The notes below the pieces were generated by a model. It was not told the DNA's origin and did not search any database. It saw only the letters and a program-made list of their open reading frames with translations. Position numbers and translations under genes: made by a program. From Artocarpus heterophyllus (Eukaryota; Streptophyta; Magnoliopsida; Rosales; Moraceae), in contig CM046337.1 of the NCBI GenBank assembly GCA_025403435.1, positions 3,603,501 to 3,667,500 on the forward strand: DNA of 64,000 bases, given 5' to 3'. This document shows, in pieces, positions 41,401 to 53,517 of this stretch; positions within the stretch are counted from its first letter, which is position 1, and each line of letters opens with the position of its first letter.

Positions 41401-41945
41401 CAGAATAAGTGCAAGTTCCTGTTCCTTTCACCTTGCAAGTCAGATGATTGGTTCTTGGGTCTCTATGATATAAGTTGAATCTTTTCACAGGTCATTGTTG
41501 GTACGTTTCTGATTGATACCAAGAAGGATGTCAATGCTGGTGTGAAAGGTGATGGTTCGGCCATGAAGTTGCCAACACCAGTTGGTGTAACGTCTACCTC
41601 AAGTGTAGGCTTCCGCTCTGTTGTTGACTCTAGTGGAAGAAATCCAGTCAGGGGAAGTGATGATCAGCAAGCCATTGGGGGAGGTCATTTCATGATCCAA
41701 CCCCGGGGCATGCACGTGACGCCTTCACGGCCCGCAGAGTGGATGCCTGGTCCGGATGCTAGAAGTACCGCTGGTTATGAATTGACAGGTATGTTTTGGT
41801 CTAATATCGCCAAGACAATAAAGGTGCATTTAATTTATAACTAGAAGAGAGACTCTGAAATGGGGTTGCTTTCTTTGCAGGAAGAGCAGGTTTTGTAGCT
41901 CATCAATCTCCAGAAAACGGGGACTATGATCAAATCGCCGATTAA
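38445..41945 (+). CDS. AHL14: AT-hook motif nuclear-localized protein, clade B (AHL14-like)
   Basis: DNA-binding protein that recognises the minor groove of AT-rich and matrix-attachment DNA and assembles into AHL multimers in the nucleus. Six exons: 38445-38820, 40087-40139, 40657-40788, 41006-41158, 41491-41788, 41881-41945; 358 residues. One AT-hook (KRKRGRPRKYG, residues 67-77) follows a His/Gln/Pro/Ala-rich start. A PPC/DUF296 domain starts at about residue 131 (GFTPHVINVSAGEDVGQKI) and includes ICILSASGTISNASLRQP, GRFDIISFSGSY and VGGPLKAAGPVQVIVGTF. Interrupted genes and the FDIISFSGSY form of the core mark clade B; the single hook fits type III. Exon 1 is GC-rich and far above its surroundings. 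The AHL14 name rests on domain type and on position beside EIN4, so the subfamily is likely but not proven. Intron 1 is long (1.27 kb). Confidence 0.9.
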
Positions 41946-43777
41946 GGATTTATTTCGTGGGGCTCTGAAAGCAATGTTTCGTGGTAGAAAGATGTATAAT
42001 ATTTGATCTGCACTCTTCATTAGGTAATGCTGTTAATAGCTTGCACAATACATTGGTGAATCATCGCTCCAAAGAGGGACACTGAAGTATTTTGCTGCCT
42101 CCATTGCTATCAACGTGTTCCTTTTCTTTTTTCGGAATTTTGCTCACTGGGTTTGTTGGCTAATTTTATACTAGGATGAATAAGTTAGTTCTCATCTAAT
42201 GCATTTTGGAATTTCATCTTTCCATTACTCAAAACTTTTGTTACATTTTCTTATCCTTAGCCCTTAAAGTGGTAGTCCATGTCATATTAAACAGAAGCTA
42301 AAATCATGTTTGCTGGCCTACATTGCAATTTGCAACAAATGTCTTCACATGTACAGTTACTGGGTTGCCGGTAAAGTTTGAGGTAGTTGCATAATCAGTG
42401 GTCCTGTCATTGGAAAAGCGACTTAATAAAGCTTTGGGACAAGTGACTTTGGCAGTTTTGCAAGAGCTCCTTTGAATCTAGCGCGAAAACAAACAAAAAG
42501 TTATAATAAGGCTCGCTACCAAACGAGTCTTGGAATTTTTTTTTTAATATTAAATTTTTCTTCATCTAGAATTGGGGACCTACTTTCTTTATTGGCTGTC
42601 AAAATGGTGTTGATGATGGGGATCGTTGGGGGATGAGTACATGGTGGTGCTGATTCAGTGGCGCTTGGTTGGCCCCAGCACGAGAGATTATTGTCTACAG
42701 TAGTACACTTTACATGCTTAGATCAGGGCCCATTTAATTGACTAAACAGGTTGAAGAACTATCGATGCGTTTGATTCGCAGTTTAAACCTTTTTGTTGGT
42801 GTTTTTTCTTACAGAGATTTGGATATTCCTTTTAATTTTCTTGACTTTGTCCAATATTCTCCTCTCTTCTTTGCTTTGTAGTTTGTTCAACTTTTTAAAG
42901 TGATGAACTTCTCCCCTCTTTTGGCATAGTGATTCTATAAGCTGATTGATGAGTGTGAGCGCTGAGATTTAGGCTTTGGAAATTTTAGCCCATGAGATGA
43001 CATTCTTACCAAGTGATGTTATGTCGATTAGAAAGTCTAATATTCCTATTAGCTTAGTTAATGGAGAATTGGAATCCCTGATCTTATCTTGTTATAGGAC
43101 TTCAAAAAATCACAAGCTCTCCACTTCCACTCATTTCCATTGCACATTTTCCGTTCAACTACAAGAGTATTTTGGTCAAACATTTGAGTGGCATTGAATT
43201 TATTTGAGTTTACTCTTGGGATATACACCATTTCTAAAGTCTTAAAGAAGTCCAACCTGTGATCTAGTGGCTCTTTATGGTCATTTTGTACATCATGATA
43301 TTTGTTTATAAATTTTCATTCTTCAACTTATAATAAAGAAAATGAGCACTTATGATAGGACATGTATTTTGACCTTATCAATAGGTTCTATCATTTTAAC
43401 AATTGAATTGATTTTTTAGCGAACTGATTCATAATTGTATATGTTAAAAATTAACAGCGTGCAATGGAGACTATATTTGGTTGTGAATTAAACGATGTTT
43501 GAAGAGTGTTGTGAGAACTAAAATTTTTGAATTAAAAATTATAGCATGTAAGATCTTTACATTATAGTTTTTTTTTTCCTGATAATTATAACGTATGAAA
43601 GTTTTACGTTGTAACAATTAAACGTTTTAATTCAAACTTCTACCAAATATTAGAATTTACCGGTAGGATCAAAAATGCCTGACTTATGCAAGTTTTGTCA
43701 TGAAAGTGTAATTCTTGTGGAGCGAACATTGTGACAAATGATCAAGATGTACCCATAGTTGACCTTGATTGGAACAG
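41946..43777. other. AHL14-like 3' region and spacer
   Basis: The first few hundred bases are likely 3' untranslated region. Beyond that no gene is supported; the frames at 42976-43255 have no resemblance to known proteins. A MITE-like stretch occurs near 43490-43660 (AAACGATGTTTGAAGAGTGT on the left, TTTTAATTCAAACTTCTACC on the right), related to motifs elsewhere in the window, but its ends are unclear. Confidence 0.4.
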
Positions 43778-44075
43778 CACGTGGTAACAAAAGCATAAAT
43801 ATCAAAGGTAAATAGGGACCATTTTCATCCGTTTCCGTAACACAACGCACGCACAGAGAATCTCATATTTGCACATCTCGAAGCGCATCATCAGCACGTG
43901 CGCCACGTGACCTCAGTTAGAAAACTATTCCCTGCAAGTCAATCAACTCACCCGAGTGAAACTCCAACGGCCATATCACCCGAACTCCAATCCCAACGGC
44001 CTCATCTTCACCGTCCTACAACTCTGCACGACAACTTTGACCAATCGAACGGTCGAAAAGACAAAGGACCACGTG
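43778..44075. promoter_or_regulatory. Cluster of four G-boxes upstream of EIN4
   Basis: CACGTG occurs at 43778-43783, 43895-43900, 43904-43909 and 44070-44075, four times in 298 bp. Two cores are only 3 bp apart (CACGTGCGCCACGTG). The hexamer is expected about once per 4 kb or less in AT-rich DNA. G-boxes are bound by bHLH (including PIF) and bZIP factors. The cluster sits 1.1 to 1.4 kb before the EIN4 ATG; if EIN4 has a leader intron, it may lie close to the real transcript start. The target gene is an inference. Confidence 0.5.
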
Positions 44076-44735
44076 ATTCATATGAACGCGCTTACCCGGT
44101 TTCCCAACAATTAAAAATGACAGAAAAAGAAATTGTTAATGAGTTCAAAGAGTTTTGTGGGTCTGTCAGAGAAATCTGACGAGGACTGACATCGAAGAAA
44201 GAGGGAAAGTAATAGAGAAGGTCCAGGTTCTCTGCACGCAAAAATTTGTGGGTCCCAGATCAAAATCAAAATCCCCACTTCTGGGGTTTAAACCCCCTCT
44301 TTCTCTTCGGCCTCAAGTTTTCTTACGCCATTGCACTTTTCTGTTTTTTGTCCTCTCTCTATCGGCCAACTCGGTAAAATTTTTAGAGAGAGAAAGTGGA
44401 AGCAAGCATTTGGAAGGTTGTTCTTTTGCATATTAAAGTTGGGGCCTTTTTGCTTTGGTCGAAGAAGAGTGCCTTTCCGTTTTGGGTGATTCTTTTATTT
44501 ATTTTTTTTTCCGACTGATTTCGCTTTGTGGGTCTTGAAGATTTTTGATCTGTGGGTGTGACTTGGTGGTTGTTTTTGGTGAGAAAGTTGGAAGAATTGG
44601 CTGTTGTTTATGATGTGATTGTGATTGGAAGAAAAACTACGGTTTCAGCTTTCTTTTTGCTTTCCTCTTTTTTGGCCTTTTAGTCTTTTTTGTAGGTCAA
44701 AGATTGATGGTCTTAGATGTTTTCCTGTATTGAAA

Positions 44736-44784
44736 AACCAAGAGCCTTTCCTTTCAAAAAAAAAAAAAAAAACCAAGAGCCTTT
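44736..44784 (+). repeat. Minimal poly(A) insertion flanked by 14-bp direct repeats
   Basis: AACCAAGAGCCTTT is present at 44736-44749 and again at 44771-44784. Between them is only CCTTTC and a run of about 15 A. This is what an extremely 5'-truncated retro-insertion would leave. It lies in the probable EIN4 leader or leader intron. Slippage duplication is an alternative. Confidence 0.5.
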
Positions 44785-45152
44785 TTCTGTAGGTTTCTGA
44801 TTAATAAACTAGAAACGCCATTAGATACAATCAATTCAGAGTTTTCGAGAACAGTTTTGGTCTCTGAGCAGATGGGCAGAGCTATTTTTTAGAGAAACCA
44901 GGTGGGCATTTCAGATCTCAAAATTCGGAAAATGGTTTTCTTGAATATTTTGTGTGGTTTGAATGATTAGCAGTTAAGGAAATGGCAATTTAAGCTTGGG
45001 CTTGCAGGGCTTTAATCCAAGTAGCTTTCTTTTATTCTTTTTTTTTTACCCCATCTTAGCGAACTTTATTCAGCTTTTGGGAGGTTTCCGAAAGACTGAA
45101 ACTTTTAGAAAAGAATGGTTTGAACTTTTGAAGTAGCAGTTATTTGGGGGCA

Positions 45153-47879
45153 ATGTTAAGAGCACTCGTTTTTGGATTGTTGATTTCTTATTCAATTGTT
45201 TGTGTCTCAGCCATTGATAGTGACTTTTCTCATTGTAATTGTGATGATGAGGGCTATTGGAGCTTACAAACAATTCTAGAGTGTCAGAGAGTGAGTGATT
45301 TCTTTATTGCAGTGGCCTACTTTTCAATCCCTATTGAGCTCCTTTACTTTGTTAGCTTCTCAAACCTTCCTTTCAAATGGGTCCTCTTTCAGTTTATTGC
45401 ATTTATAGTCCTTTGTGGGTTGACCCATTTGCTCAATGGATGGACTTATTACGGCCCTCACTCTTTCCAACTGATGTTGTCCCTCACCGTTGCGAAATTC
45501 CTCACAGCCTTGGTCTCTTGTGCAACTGCCATAACCCTCTTGACCTTGATCCCTCTTCTTCTCAAAGTTAAAGTGAGAGAGCTTTTCTTGAGGCAAAATG
45601 TCCTGGAATTGGACCAAGAGGTTGGGATGATGAAGAAGCAGAAAGAAGCGAGTTGGCACGTTCGGATGTTGACTAGGGAAATTAGGAAGTCTCTAGATAA
45701 ACATACTATATTGAATACTACTCTGGTTGAGCTCTCCAAGACGCTGGAGTTGTGCAATTGTGCTATTTGGATGCCAAACGTGGATAGTACGGATATGAAC
45801 CTGTTCCATGAGTTGAAACCGAGATCTTCGAAGGGTTACCCTCGTTCTATACCTGTTAATGATCCTGATGTCTTGGAGATCATAGAGAACAAGGGGGTGA
45901 GAATACTGAGGCCTGAATCAGCACTTGGGGCTGCAAGCAGATGCGAGCCTGGCGAATCGGGTGCTGTGGCTGCAATTCGGATGCCAATGCTTCGGGTTTC
46001 AAATTTCAAAGGGGGTACTCCGGAGGTGGTCGATACTTGTTATGCCATATTGGTTTTGGTTCTTCCGGCTGCAAATTCTAGGGTTTGGAGCTACCACGAG
46101 TTGGAGATAGTGGAAGTGGTGGCCGATCAGGTGGCCGTGGCCCTTTCTCATGCCGATGTTCTGGAAGAATCCCAGTTGATGAGAGAAAAACTGGCCGAGC
46201 AAAATCGTGCATTGCAACAGGCCAAGAAGAGCGCGATGATGGCCAGCCAGGCAAGGAACACATTTCAGAAGGTAATGAGTCATGGAATGAGAAGGCCCAT
46301 GCATTCGATCTTGGGTTTGCTTTCTATGTTTTGCGAGGAGAACATGAGACTTGATCAGAGGACTATCATAGACACAATGATCAAAACCAGTGGTGTTCTC
46401 TCAACTTTGATAAATGATGTCATGGAGATTCCAGCCGAAGAGGACGGAAAGTTCCCATTGGAAATGAGGCCTTTTGAATTGCATTCCATGATAAAGGAAG
46501 CTGTTTGCCTTGTCCAGTGCTTGTGCATGTGTAAAGGCTTTGGTTTTGAAACTGATGTCCAGAGCTCTTTGCCTAATCAGGTGATAGGCGATGAAAGAAG
46601 GGCTTTTCAAGTTATTTTACATATGGTTGGGTATCTATTAAGCATCCATTTGGGAGGAGGGACAATCGTATTTCGAGTTTTCTTAGAGAGTGGTAGCGAA
46701 GGCAGAACTGATAAGGTTCACGGGATGTGGAGACCAAGTATAGCAGATGATTTTGTAAGTATAAAGTTTGAATTTGAGATCAGTAGGATCGGTTCTAGTT
46801 CATATGGATCAACCTCAGGAACAGATTACGCCAGTAGGAGGCATAATAGCGGTGAAGTTAAGGAGGGCCTGAGCTTCAGCATATGCAAAAGGCTTGTGCA
46901 AGTAAGAAATCTTTTTGTGTATATTGTTTTTGATGCCGTACTTCATTTGCTAAGAATGGTAGATAATGACTTCCATCGAGGTGGATTACTTCTATTTTTG
47001 TTAAGAATTCATTCCCTTTGGTAAATCTTCTAATTGTCTTTCATGCATTAATGTAGTAATTGGTGCTGTTGTTGTTTTAGTGAGTAGATTTTGTATTTAA
47101 ATGCAATTAAACAGAGTGGCAATATTTTTCTCCATTAAAACTAATGTGGTGAAGCATAAAGTTTGCACCTTTATTATTTCTCTGAACTGACATTTGATTC
47201 TAGATGCAATTTCAACTATGCAAGAACATGTTAGTACAGAATTGATAGCGAGTTGTATAGAAGTTTTGCAAGAATCTTTTACAACTGCTGATATGAGTAA
47301 AGTTTGAAGCTTCTGAATTTCTTTAAATGTCTGCAGATGATGCAAGGTAATATCTGGATATCTCCAAACCAAGTAGGTTTTGCACAAAGCATGACACTCG
47401 TTCTCCGGTTTCAAACTCGACCTTCTTTTGGAAGAAACATTATTGTTCCTGGAAGTTCACTAGATCAGCCGAGGTCCAACCCGCTGTTCAGAGGCCTCCA
47501 AGTTATACTAGCTGATGATGATGACGTAAACAGAACGGTCACGAAGAAGCTGCTCGAGAAGCTGGGTTGTCAAGTACTGGCTGTTTCTTCGGGTTTCGAG
47601 TGCCTTAGTGCTGTTACTTCAGCCGAGAACTCTTGTCGAGTAGTTCTTTTGGACATCCATATGCCTGAGATGGATGGCTTCGAAGTGGCAATGCGAATCC
47701 GGAAATTCTGCAGCCATAACTGGCCGGTGATAATAGCCGTCACAGCAAGCGCAGAGGAGCACGTGAAGGAGAGGTGCCTACAGATGGGCATGAATGGATT
47801 GATTCGGAAACCTGTTGTGTTGCAAGGTTTGGCTGATGAACTTCAAAGAGTCCTGCGGAGGGCTACCGAAGGCTTGTGA
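45153..47879 (+). CDS. EIN4: Ethylene receptor, subfamily II (EIN4)
   Basis: ER-membrane ethylene receptor; without ethylene it keeps CTR1 active and represses the response. Exons 45153-46901 and 47337-47879; 763 residues (Arabidopsis EIN4 is 766 as I recall). The start is the first [13 protein letters not shown], a cleavable signal-like helix typical of subfamily II. Then come CNCDDEG, three membrane helices with the copper/ethylene ligands Cys88 and His92 ([11 protein letters not shown]), a GAF domain (about 175-330), a degenerate histidine-kinase domain that keeps His377 (SHGMRRPMH) but lacks the Asn of the N-box ([11 protein letters not shown]), and a receiver domain with acidic cluster ADDDDVNR, phospho-acceptor Asp689 ([11 protein letters not shown]) and Lys741. 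The junction [10 protein letters not shown] fits the family. Several upstream ATGs in the 700 bp before the start suggest a leader intron, perhaps 44579-45007 (GTGAGA...TTGCAG); unproven. Confidence 0.95.
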
Positions 47880-48616
47880 AGAAAATGAATCACTAGATTT
47901 TAGTGTTGTTTGTGCTTTGTATCTGCCTTCAAATTTACTTGGGTGTCTCCGAAAGAGCATGACCAAAATATAGAGCTCAACTTACAGATGTAAAACTTAG
48001 TATTCACTTGACAAAATGCAGCTATTAGATGATGCTAACCATTTTCATAATTTAAACCATGTCATCATGTTTTGAATTGTATATATGTACATGTTTTACC
48101 TGGACGCTATTCCAGTTTACCACCGTTCATGGAAAGCTTGGATAAATTGTAAGAACTGTTGGTGTTATTCCTACCAACAATCATATGACAAAAATTGGTA
48201 TCACACTCGACTAAATATATGAATTATGAACAATACTGAGGAGTTGTACTAATATTGAGTTGTCTTTTAGTTTATCAAAAGATTATCACATTAATTAAAT
48301 AATAATTTGTTGATGAAAAAATATGACAGCGAAAAAGTAGTAGTGGAGTTTGAATCAGAGAAGTACAAGATATGGTTAATGGGTGATTATTACATTAGGA
48401 AATTGTAACTAAATGAGTTCACAGTTCTTGGGAAGGTTAACAGAGTATTTAAGAAACGTAGTCAGAATTAAAATTTTGATTAAAAATATTCTAATAAGAA
48501 TTTTATGTTGTAATAATATTTTGTTTTTTTACTATATGTGAGAGCTTTTGGTATAGTATCAATTGCCAAAAATGAATCGGTGATTAAATCAGGAACTGTT
48601 CATGTTATATTTTATA
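47880..48616. other. EIN4 3' region and short spacer
   Basis: Contains the probable EIN4 3' untranslated region and AT-rich spacer. No coding frame or RNA gene could be supported. Confidence 0.4.
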
Positions 48617-48737
48617 GGGTGTTTGGAAGGGTGGTGAGAAACAATGATAGGAACCACTTTTACTGTAGCATGTGAGAGTTTTATACTATTTAAATTGTGG
48701 TAGAAATTAAGTCGCTTCTATCACTACCAAACACCCC
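48617..48737. mobile_element. MITE-like element, family A copy 2
   Basis: GGGTGTTTGGAAGGGTGGTG at the left and CACTACCAAACACCCC at the right form inverted ends. The interior holds ACTGTAGCATGTGAGAG followed by TTTTATACTATTTAA. It is about 120 bp and shorter than the other two copies. It sits 45 bp before the methyltransferase pseudogene start, so it could have affected that gene's promoter. Confidence 0.65.
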
Positions 48738-48781
48738 TTAGTGTGGAAATTAGAATACAAGAGAAAGGAATTGAAGAAAAG

Positions 48782-50771
48782 ATGAGCGGAGGAGTAAAAG
48801 GATGAGAGTCAGAGGCAGAGGTAGAGGAAGAAAAAAGAAAAGCAGAGTACCACAGCAAAGACTTCGACTGGGAAGACCTCCGTGCTGACGTCGAAAACCA
48901 TCCCTCTTTTGCCCACCACTTCCTTCCCTTTCATATTCAATCTTCTTCTTCTTCTTCAAATTCCCAACAACCAGATTCCGACGCCTGGAAACGCTTTCAC
49001 ATCCGCCATTCCTCTGGCAAGCTCTTCAAGATCTCTGCTTTTTCTTTTTTCTTTTTTATTTTTTGGAGTGTTAAAACACAGACTGTAAGGACATTACAAG
49101 TTTCTGCTTTTCTTATGCAATTTGCTCAGTCTACTTAATTTGAATTAGATTGTTTCTGCTTTTCTTATGGAGCTGCTTTCTCAATTGATTGAATGCTTAC
49201 TATACTTTGATTATGCAATTGATTATAAAATAAAATAAATGCAATGATTGTTTAAATTTTCAAACTTTCGTGCTTTATTTTTTTTTAGGAAAGACGTTAT
49301 TTGTTAAAGGAATTCCCTGAATAGTCTCTTGCAAAGAAGAAAGCTGCAAGCTTCTCGAGGTTGGATGTGGTAATGGCAGTACTGTTCTTCCAATATTACG
49401 GTAAGGAATTCGGTTTTTTAGAATCTTGTTCAATTCTTACAGCCATATTTTCAAAGGATTTTTCATAAGCTTTGCCATATTAAGGTTCATTGGCTATAAA
49501 TATACACTAATAAAAGGAAACCATGTAAAAGGTTTGGTTCGTTTTATATAAAGGAAAATTGAAAGCAGATGACCAATCTTCGGATGGATTTAGCATTTTC
49601 CTGCTAATTTTTCATTTGTTATCTTTACAAGGCAATATTTTTCTTTGCAGTGGCAATGAAAATGTCATAGTATATGCTTGCAATTGTAGCTCCGAGACTT
49701 TTGTGAGGGCGAAAGAGATTGTAGATGCCTCTAAAGTAGTAGCTTGCAAGCATCGTTTCCGCCCATTTTATTGTGACTTACCGAGGGTTATCTCTCCAAG
49801 TACAAGATACATGTGTCTCAGGTTGTTTCCTTCACCTGTTTGCTTATCTTAACAAATCCGAAATGTGATCTATTCCACGCCCAACATAGAGCTCAATAGT
49901 TTTGTTTGTTTCTTGAGATGCTGGAGTGAAAAACAATATAGCAGGTTCTGATGATTCATATTCATTAAAAGAAAGTGGATGCTGTTTGGCTGGTGTGGAT
50001 TTTGTTACCTTGGTAGGCAATTTTCTTCCCTGGACGAGCTTAATTTTGCATGGTTGTTGGCGCTTGTAGATGTAAGTTTTGCAATATAGGTACTAAAGGG
50101 AGCATATCATATTAGTAATTAGTCTCTTTATCTTATGATACTTGTAAATTTAGTTTATTAATTCTCTATAAAGAAAATCAGATTTTCTTCGAGTCCTGTT
50201 TCTTATTTTCACGAACTATGAAGCAAACCTATTGAGAATTTTTATGTCAATGTAGTTTTCAACAACGGCCTTATTAACGTACTTGTGTCATGTCATGTTG
50301 TATCTATTTACGATTGTGTAGAGGAGGTCATTTGTTCTATCACTCTAATTTGTGAATTTCAACTAGAGAAAGTAGATAAGACTATCAAGATATCTAAATT
50401 TGCTTCTTATACTGGTGTAATGTGCCAGATATTCACACAGTCAGCAATACTGCTTAGGCAGATGCCCATTGCCATTAAGGAATGCTTTTCGGTTTTGAAG
50501 CCTGGAGGCCTACTCTTGTTTAGGGATTATGGAAAGTAACAGATTTAATAGCTTTTGGCTTTAGAGTTGCAAAGCTTCTTTTATGATATGTGCTCTTTTG
50601 AAAAGCAATCATTTTCTGATGAAACTCAGGCCTATATGATATGACCATGCTTCGATTTGAGCACGAGCAAAGAGTGGGACTGAGGGGGTACATGCGGTCA
50701 GACGGAACCCTTTCTTTTTCCTCTGTTTGGATACTGTGAGGGCTCTATTTGTGGGAGCCGGATTCATTGAG
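48782..50771 (+). pseudogene. Decayed METTL2/6/8-type tRNA m3C methyltransferase pseudogene
   Basis: Family members methylate cytosine 32 of certain tRNAs. Six exon-like blocks in order: 48782-49030 (KAEYHSKDFDWEDLR ... HSSGKLFK), 49289-49400 (ERRYLLKEFPE, then SAM motif I LLEVGCGNGSTVLPILR), 49651-49821 (GNENVIVYACNCSSETF ... FYCDL), 49977-50012 (GVDFVTL), 50429-50527 (IAIKECFSVLKPGGLLLFRD) and 50630-50771 (LYDMTMLRFEHEQR, VRALFVGAGFIE). Damage: an in-frame TGA at codon 8 (48803-48805); block 1 ends AAG|AT instead of AAG|GT; a one-base loss near 49320 puts TAG in frame; block 5 ends ATG|GAAAGT where GTAAGT is expected; a second frame shift near 50720. The family's C-terminal strands are missing. 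Introns are retained, so this is a decayed or duplicated gene, not a retrocopy. A functional transcript is unlikely. Confidence 0.82.
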
Positions 50772-51127
50772 GTTAGGAATTGTCTCTATAAGGAGCTTAT
50801 TGTAGTTATTCATATAATTCTGTTTCCTATTCTGGGTGGTCTGCTCTGCTGAGTAAACAAATTTACAAAGGAATGGATGTTTACAAATATAATTTGCTCG
50901 AGAGGTTCCTATACACGTCTAAACTAAAGATATTGCCCTAGGATTTCTTTTCAACCAAATAAATCCCTTAGCATATAACTTCCAACACATCTATTGCCTA
51001 ATGCTATGTGTTTGTATGACTCCCAATTTGTCAGCTTGAGTTAGACTACTGTTGCATCAACTCGGTGAATTGACGATGTTGAGGGTTTTTTGGTCCCACG
51101 GCTGGGGCTTGGTGGGTCCCTCAAACG

Positions 51128-51213
51128 TATAAGAGGGCCTTAAGTCTATCCCAGGAACCAATCCAATTGGCCATTTGAATTGGTACTTGAGATAGATTTA
51201 AGGCCCTCTTATA
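51128..51213. repeat. 86-bp near-perfect palindrome beside a Pol III B-box-like sequence
   Basis: The two 43-nt arms meet with no loop at about 51170 and match at 37 of 43 positions; the outer 16 (TATAAGAGGGCCTTAA) are perfect. Just downstream, GGTTCGAATCCC at 51227-51238 matches the tRNA T-arm/B-box consensus. I see no A-box at tRNA spacing. GGGTCCCT to the left and AAGGGAC to the right extend a weaker symmetry. It could be a MITE, part of an unusual SINE, or a hairpin RNA source. Confidence 0.6.
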
Positions 51214-53514
51214 TAAATGGATCAAAGGTTCGAATCCCAAGGGACGCACTCTCCTTGCGGAACTAAGATATCCTTCTTTGAGATCATCCCAACTTGTTCT
51301 CTTCTACAACGTAGTTAGTAGTTGAACCATTGAACTTTCTTGTTAAAAATTATGAAATTTCTGCTTGGCTGAACTGTTACTTATCCTTTAATGTTCTGTT
51401 TTCTCATTTAGTTTTCTTTGCATATAATAATATATTCTGCTTATTTATTGGTATGTTATTAAGTGATCAAGTGTAAAATTACGTTCAAGATTTCTACAAT
51501 TAGTCTGACCAAAAGCTGCTGCATTCATGGTCAGTCACTTTCTCCAACAGCAAATGATACAACAAAATAACATCTAAAGTATCCCGTATTATTTATTTCT
51601 TTATTTGTCAATGTAGCAGAGGGTGGAACTACCTTTTATATACTTTTTCACGTTGTTAATTATAAATAAAAAAATCATCAAGAAGATTATACTTCAAAAA
51701 AATGTGTTTGTATTTTTTGAATTCTGGGGTGGAACCAATCCCGTGAGTGGGTCATATAATCGGTGACTAAATTTAATGACATAGTAATTGGATCCTTTGT
51801 TAACTAATCTGCTAAATCCTTTTTTTCCTTAAATTAAAAAAAAAAAAAAAAACTCAAAGTGTTTTGAAGCTGAGATCCTTTATCTGTAAATTTGCAATTT
51901 TTAATTCAGAGTAAAAAAAATGTAAAAATATGAATTATAAAATTGGGGACCAAAATGTCAATAAATGTGGGGAGTTTGACCCCTTTTTTATTTAAGAAAA
52001 AAGGGGTTGGAAGAATCAATGGAGTAACCTTTTTGTAAGTTTGGGGACTCAAAAGTTAAGATTTTAAAATTAGAGTCTTAAGTACTGAGAGGTCAAAAGT
52101 TCAAGACCTATTGTGCAAAATATCCTATGATAAAAGTTATAGTGCTGTGGACAAGGACGACCAAATCCCGGCTGGTCTCGGGACTAAAATACTGAAATGA
52201 AGCCACGTGTATGACTGTAAGCATTTCAAAAGTCAAAGTCAAAGACATCCAATTCTTCATAAGGTGTTCATCGTAAGTTTAGTTTTAACTAAATTTTTAA
52301 TTAAAAACCGTATAAAAATCTTATATATTACAATAAAAATAAAAAATTATTTTAGTATAAAATTTTTATATATTATTATATTTATAGTTGTAACTAATAA
52401 TTTTAACCACCATGACGAATATTTTGTAAAATTCAACAAAGGAACCAAATTCCATTAGGACTCTTTTTATTTGCTAATCTCTCATCTCTTTTCTGTCCCC
52501 ATGTGAGCTTGTCTTGGTCTTTTTTTTTTTTTGATAACTCGAAGTTGAGTGGCTACACAAAAGAGTCAGTCTTGTCTTTGGCTATAGGCCGTTTAGATTC
52601 CCGTTCGAAATTGAAAACATTATAAAAATTAAATTTTATATGAGAAAATATTATAACAAAATCTGATTGAAACTGATTGAAATACTAATTGGTATAATAA
52701 TAATGGGCATGAAAATTGCCTTTTACAATCTGCGAATGTATAATCATCTATAAAACCTCAAAGTTCTGCTAAATATTATTTATTCTATTTTTATTGTTTT
52801 TCATAATTTATTGATTATTGGAATGTTTCTGTAACAGCTAGAGATTGCAAAGAATAGTATATAATACATAGTAATAAACTGATCTTCTAACTCTTTATCG
52901 ACTTTTCTCCAACCCATATGCATAATTTGAACGAGGACGGACCCGTCATAGAGTTTTCGACGTGACGGACAAAGTCATGTCGACACATTAAAATATATAT
53001 TTTTCAGTTGGTTTATGAAATTATGAGTAGTTATTATTAAGTATTATAAAATTAATTAGGACTTGATTGCTACAATACAAATTAATTGTCAACATTACGC
53101 ATGCTCTCTATGAGCTACATCAAGTACAATACATGCGTTTCCTTCTCTCTCTCTCTCCCTCTCCAAAGGATTAATTAATTATTGACATAAAGCTCAAACC
53201 CCATATATATATATATATATATATGCATATATGCACATAAAGTTTTAGATAATATATTTATATATTTGGGTATTTTATAACTAGTTTTAATAGTACTTAA
53301 ATAGCTCTGGGTGCTTTTTATTTAATTATAATTTAACAAAGAAATGGCTCTCTCGAGGTTTTGGTTGAAGATATATATGAATTAATAATTCGTAGGAAAC
53401 TTTTTGGTCCTTCTTTCTTTTGGACTTGATCCTAACTAGCTTAAATTAATTGAAAACTCCCTTCTTTCTACTATTCCTGATTTCAGATGGTATAAGAAAA
53501 AGCATTACATTAAG

Positions 53515-53517
<3 letters not shown>

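Noticed and set aside
43898..44179. 93-codon ORF upstream of EIN4
   Set aside because: No recognisable domain. It overlaps the G-box cluster and reads as promoter or leader DNA.
45144..45152. TTG start giving three extra N-terminal residues to EIN4
   Set aside because: TTG is not a normal start in plants; the ATG at 45153 matches the family N-terminus.
51227..51238. GGTTCGAATCCC as evidence of a tRNA gene
   Set aside because: The T-arm-like motif lacks a matching A-box, anticodon arm or acceptor stem at proper spacing. Kept only as a note beside the palindrome.
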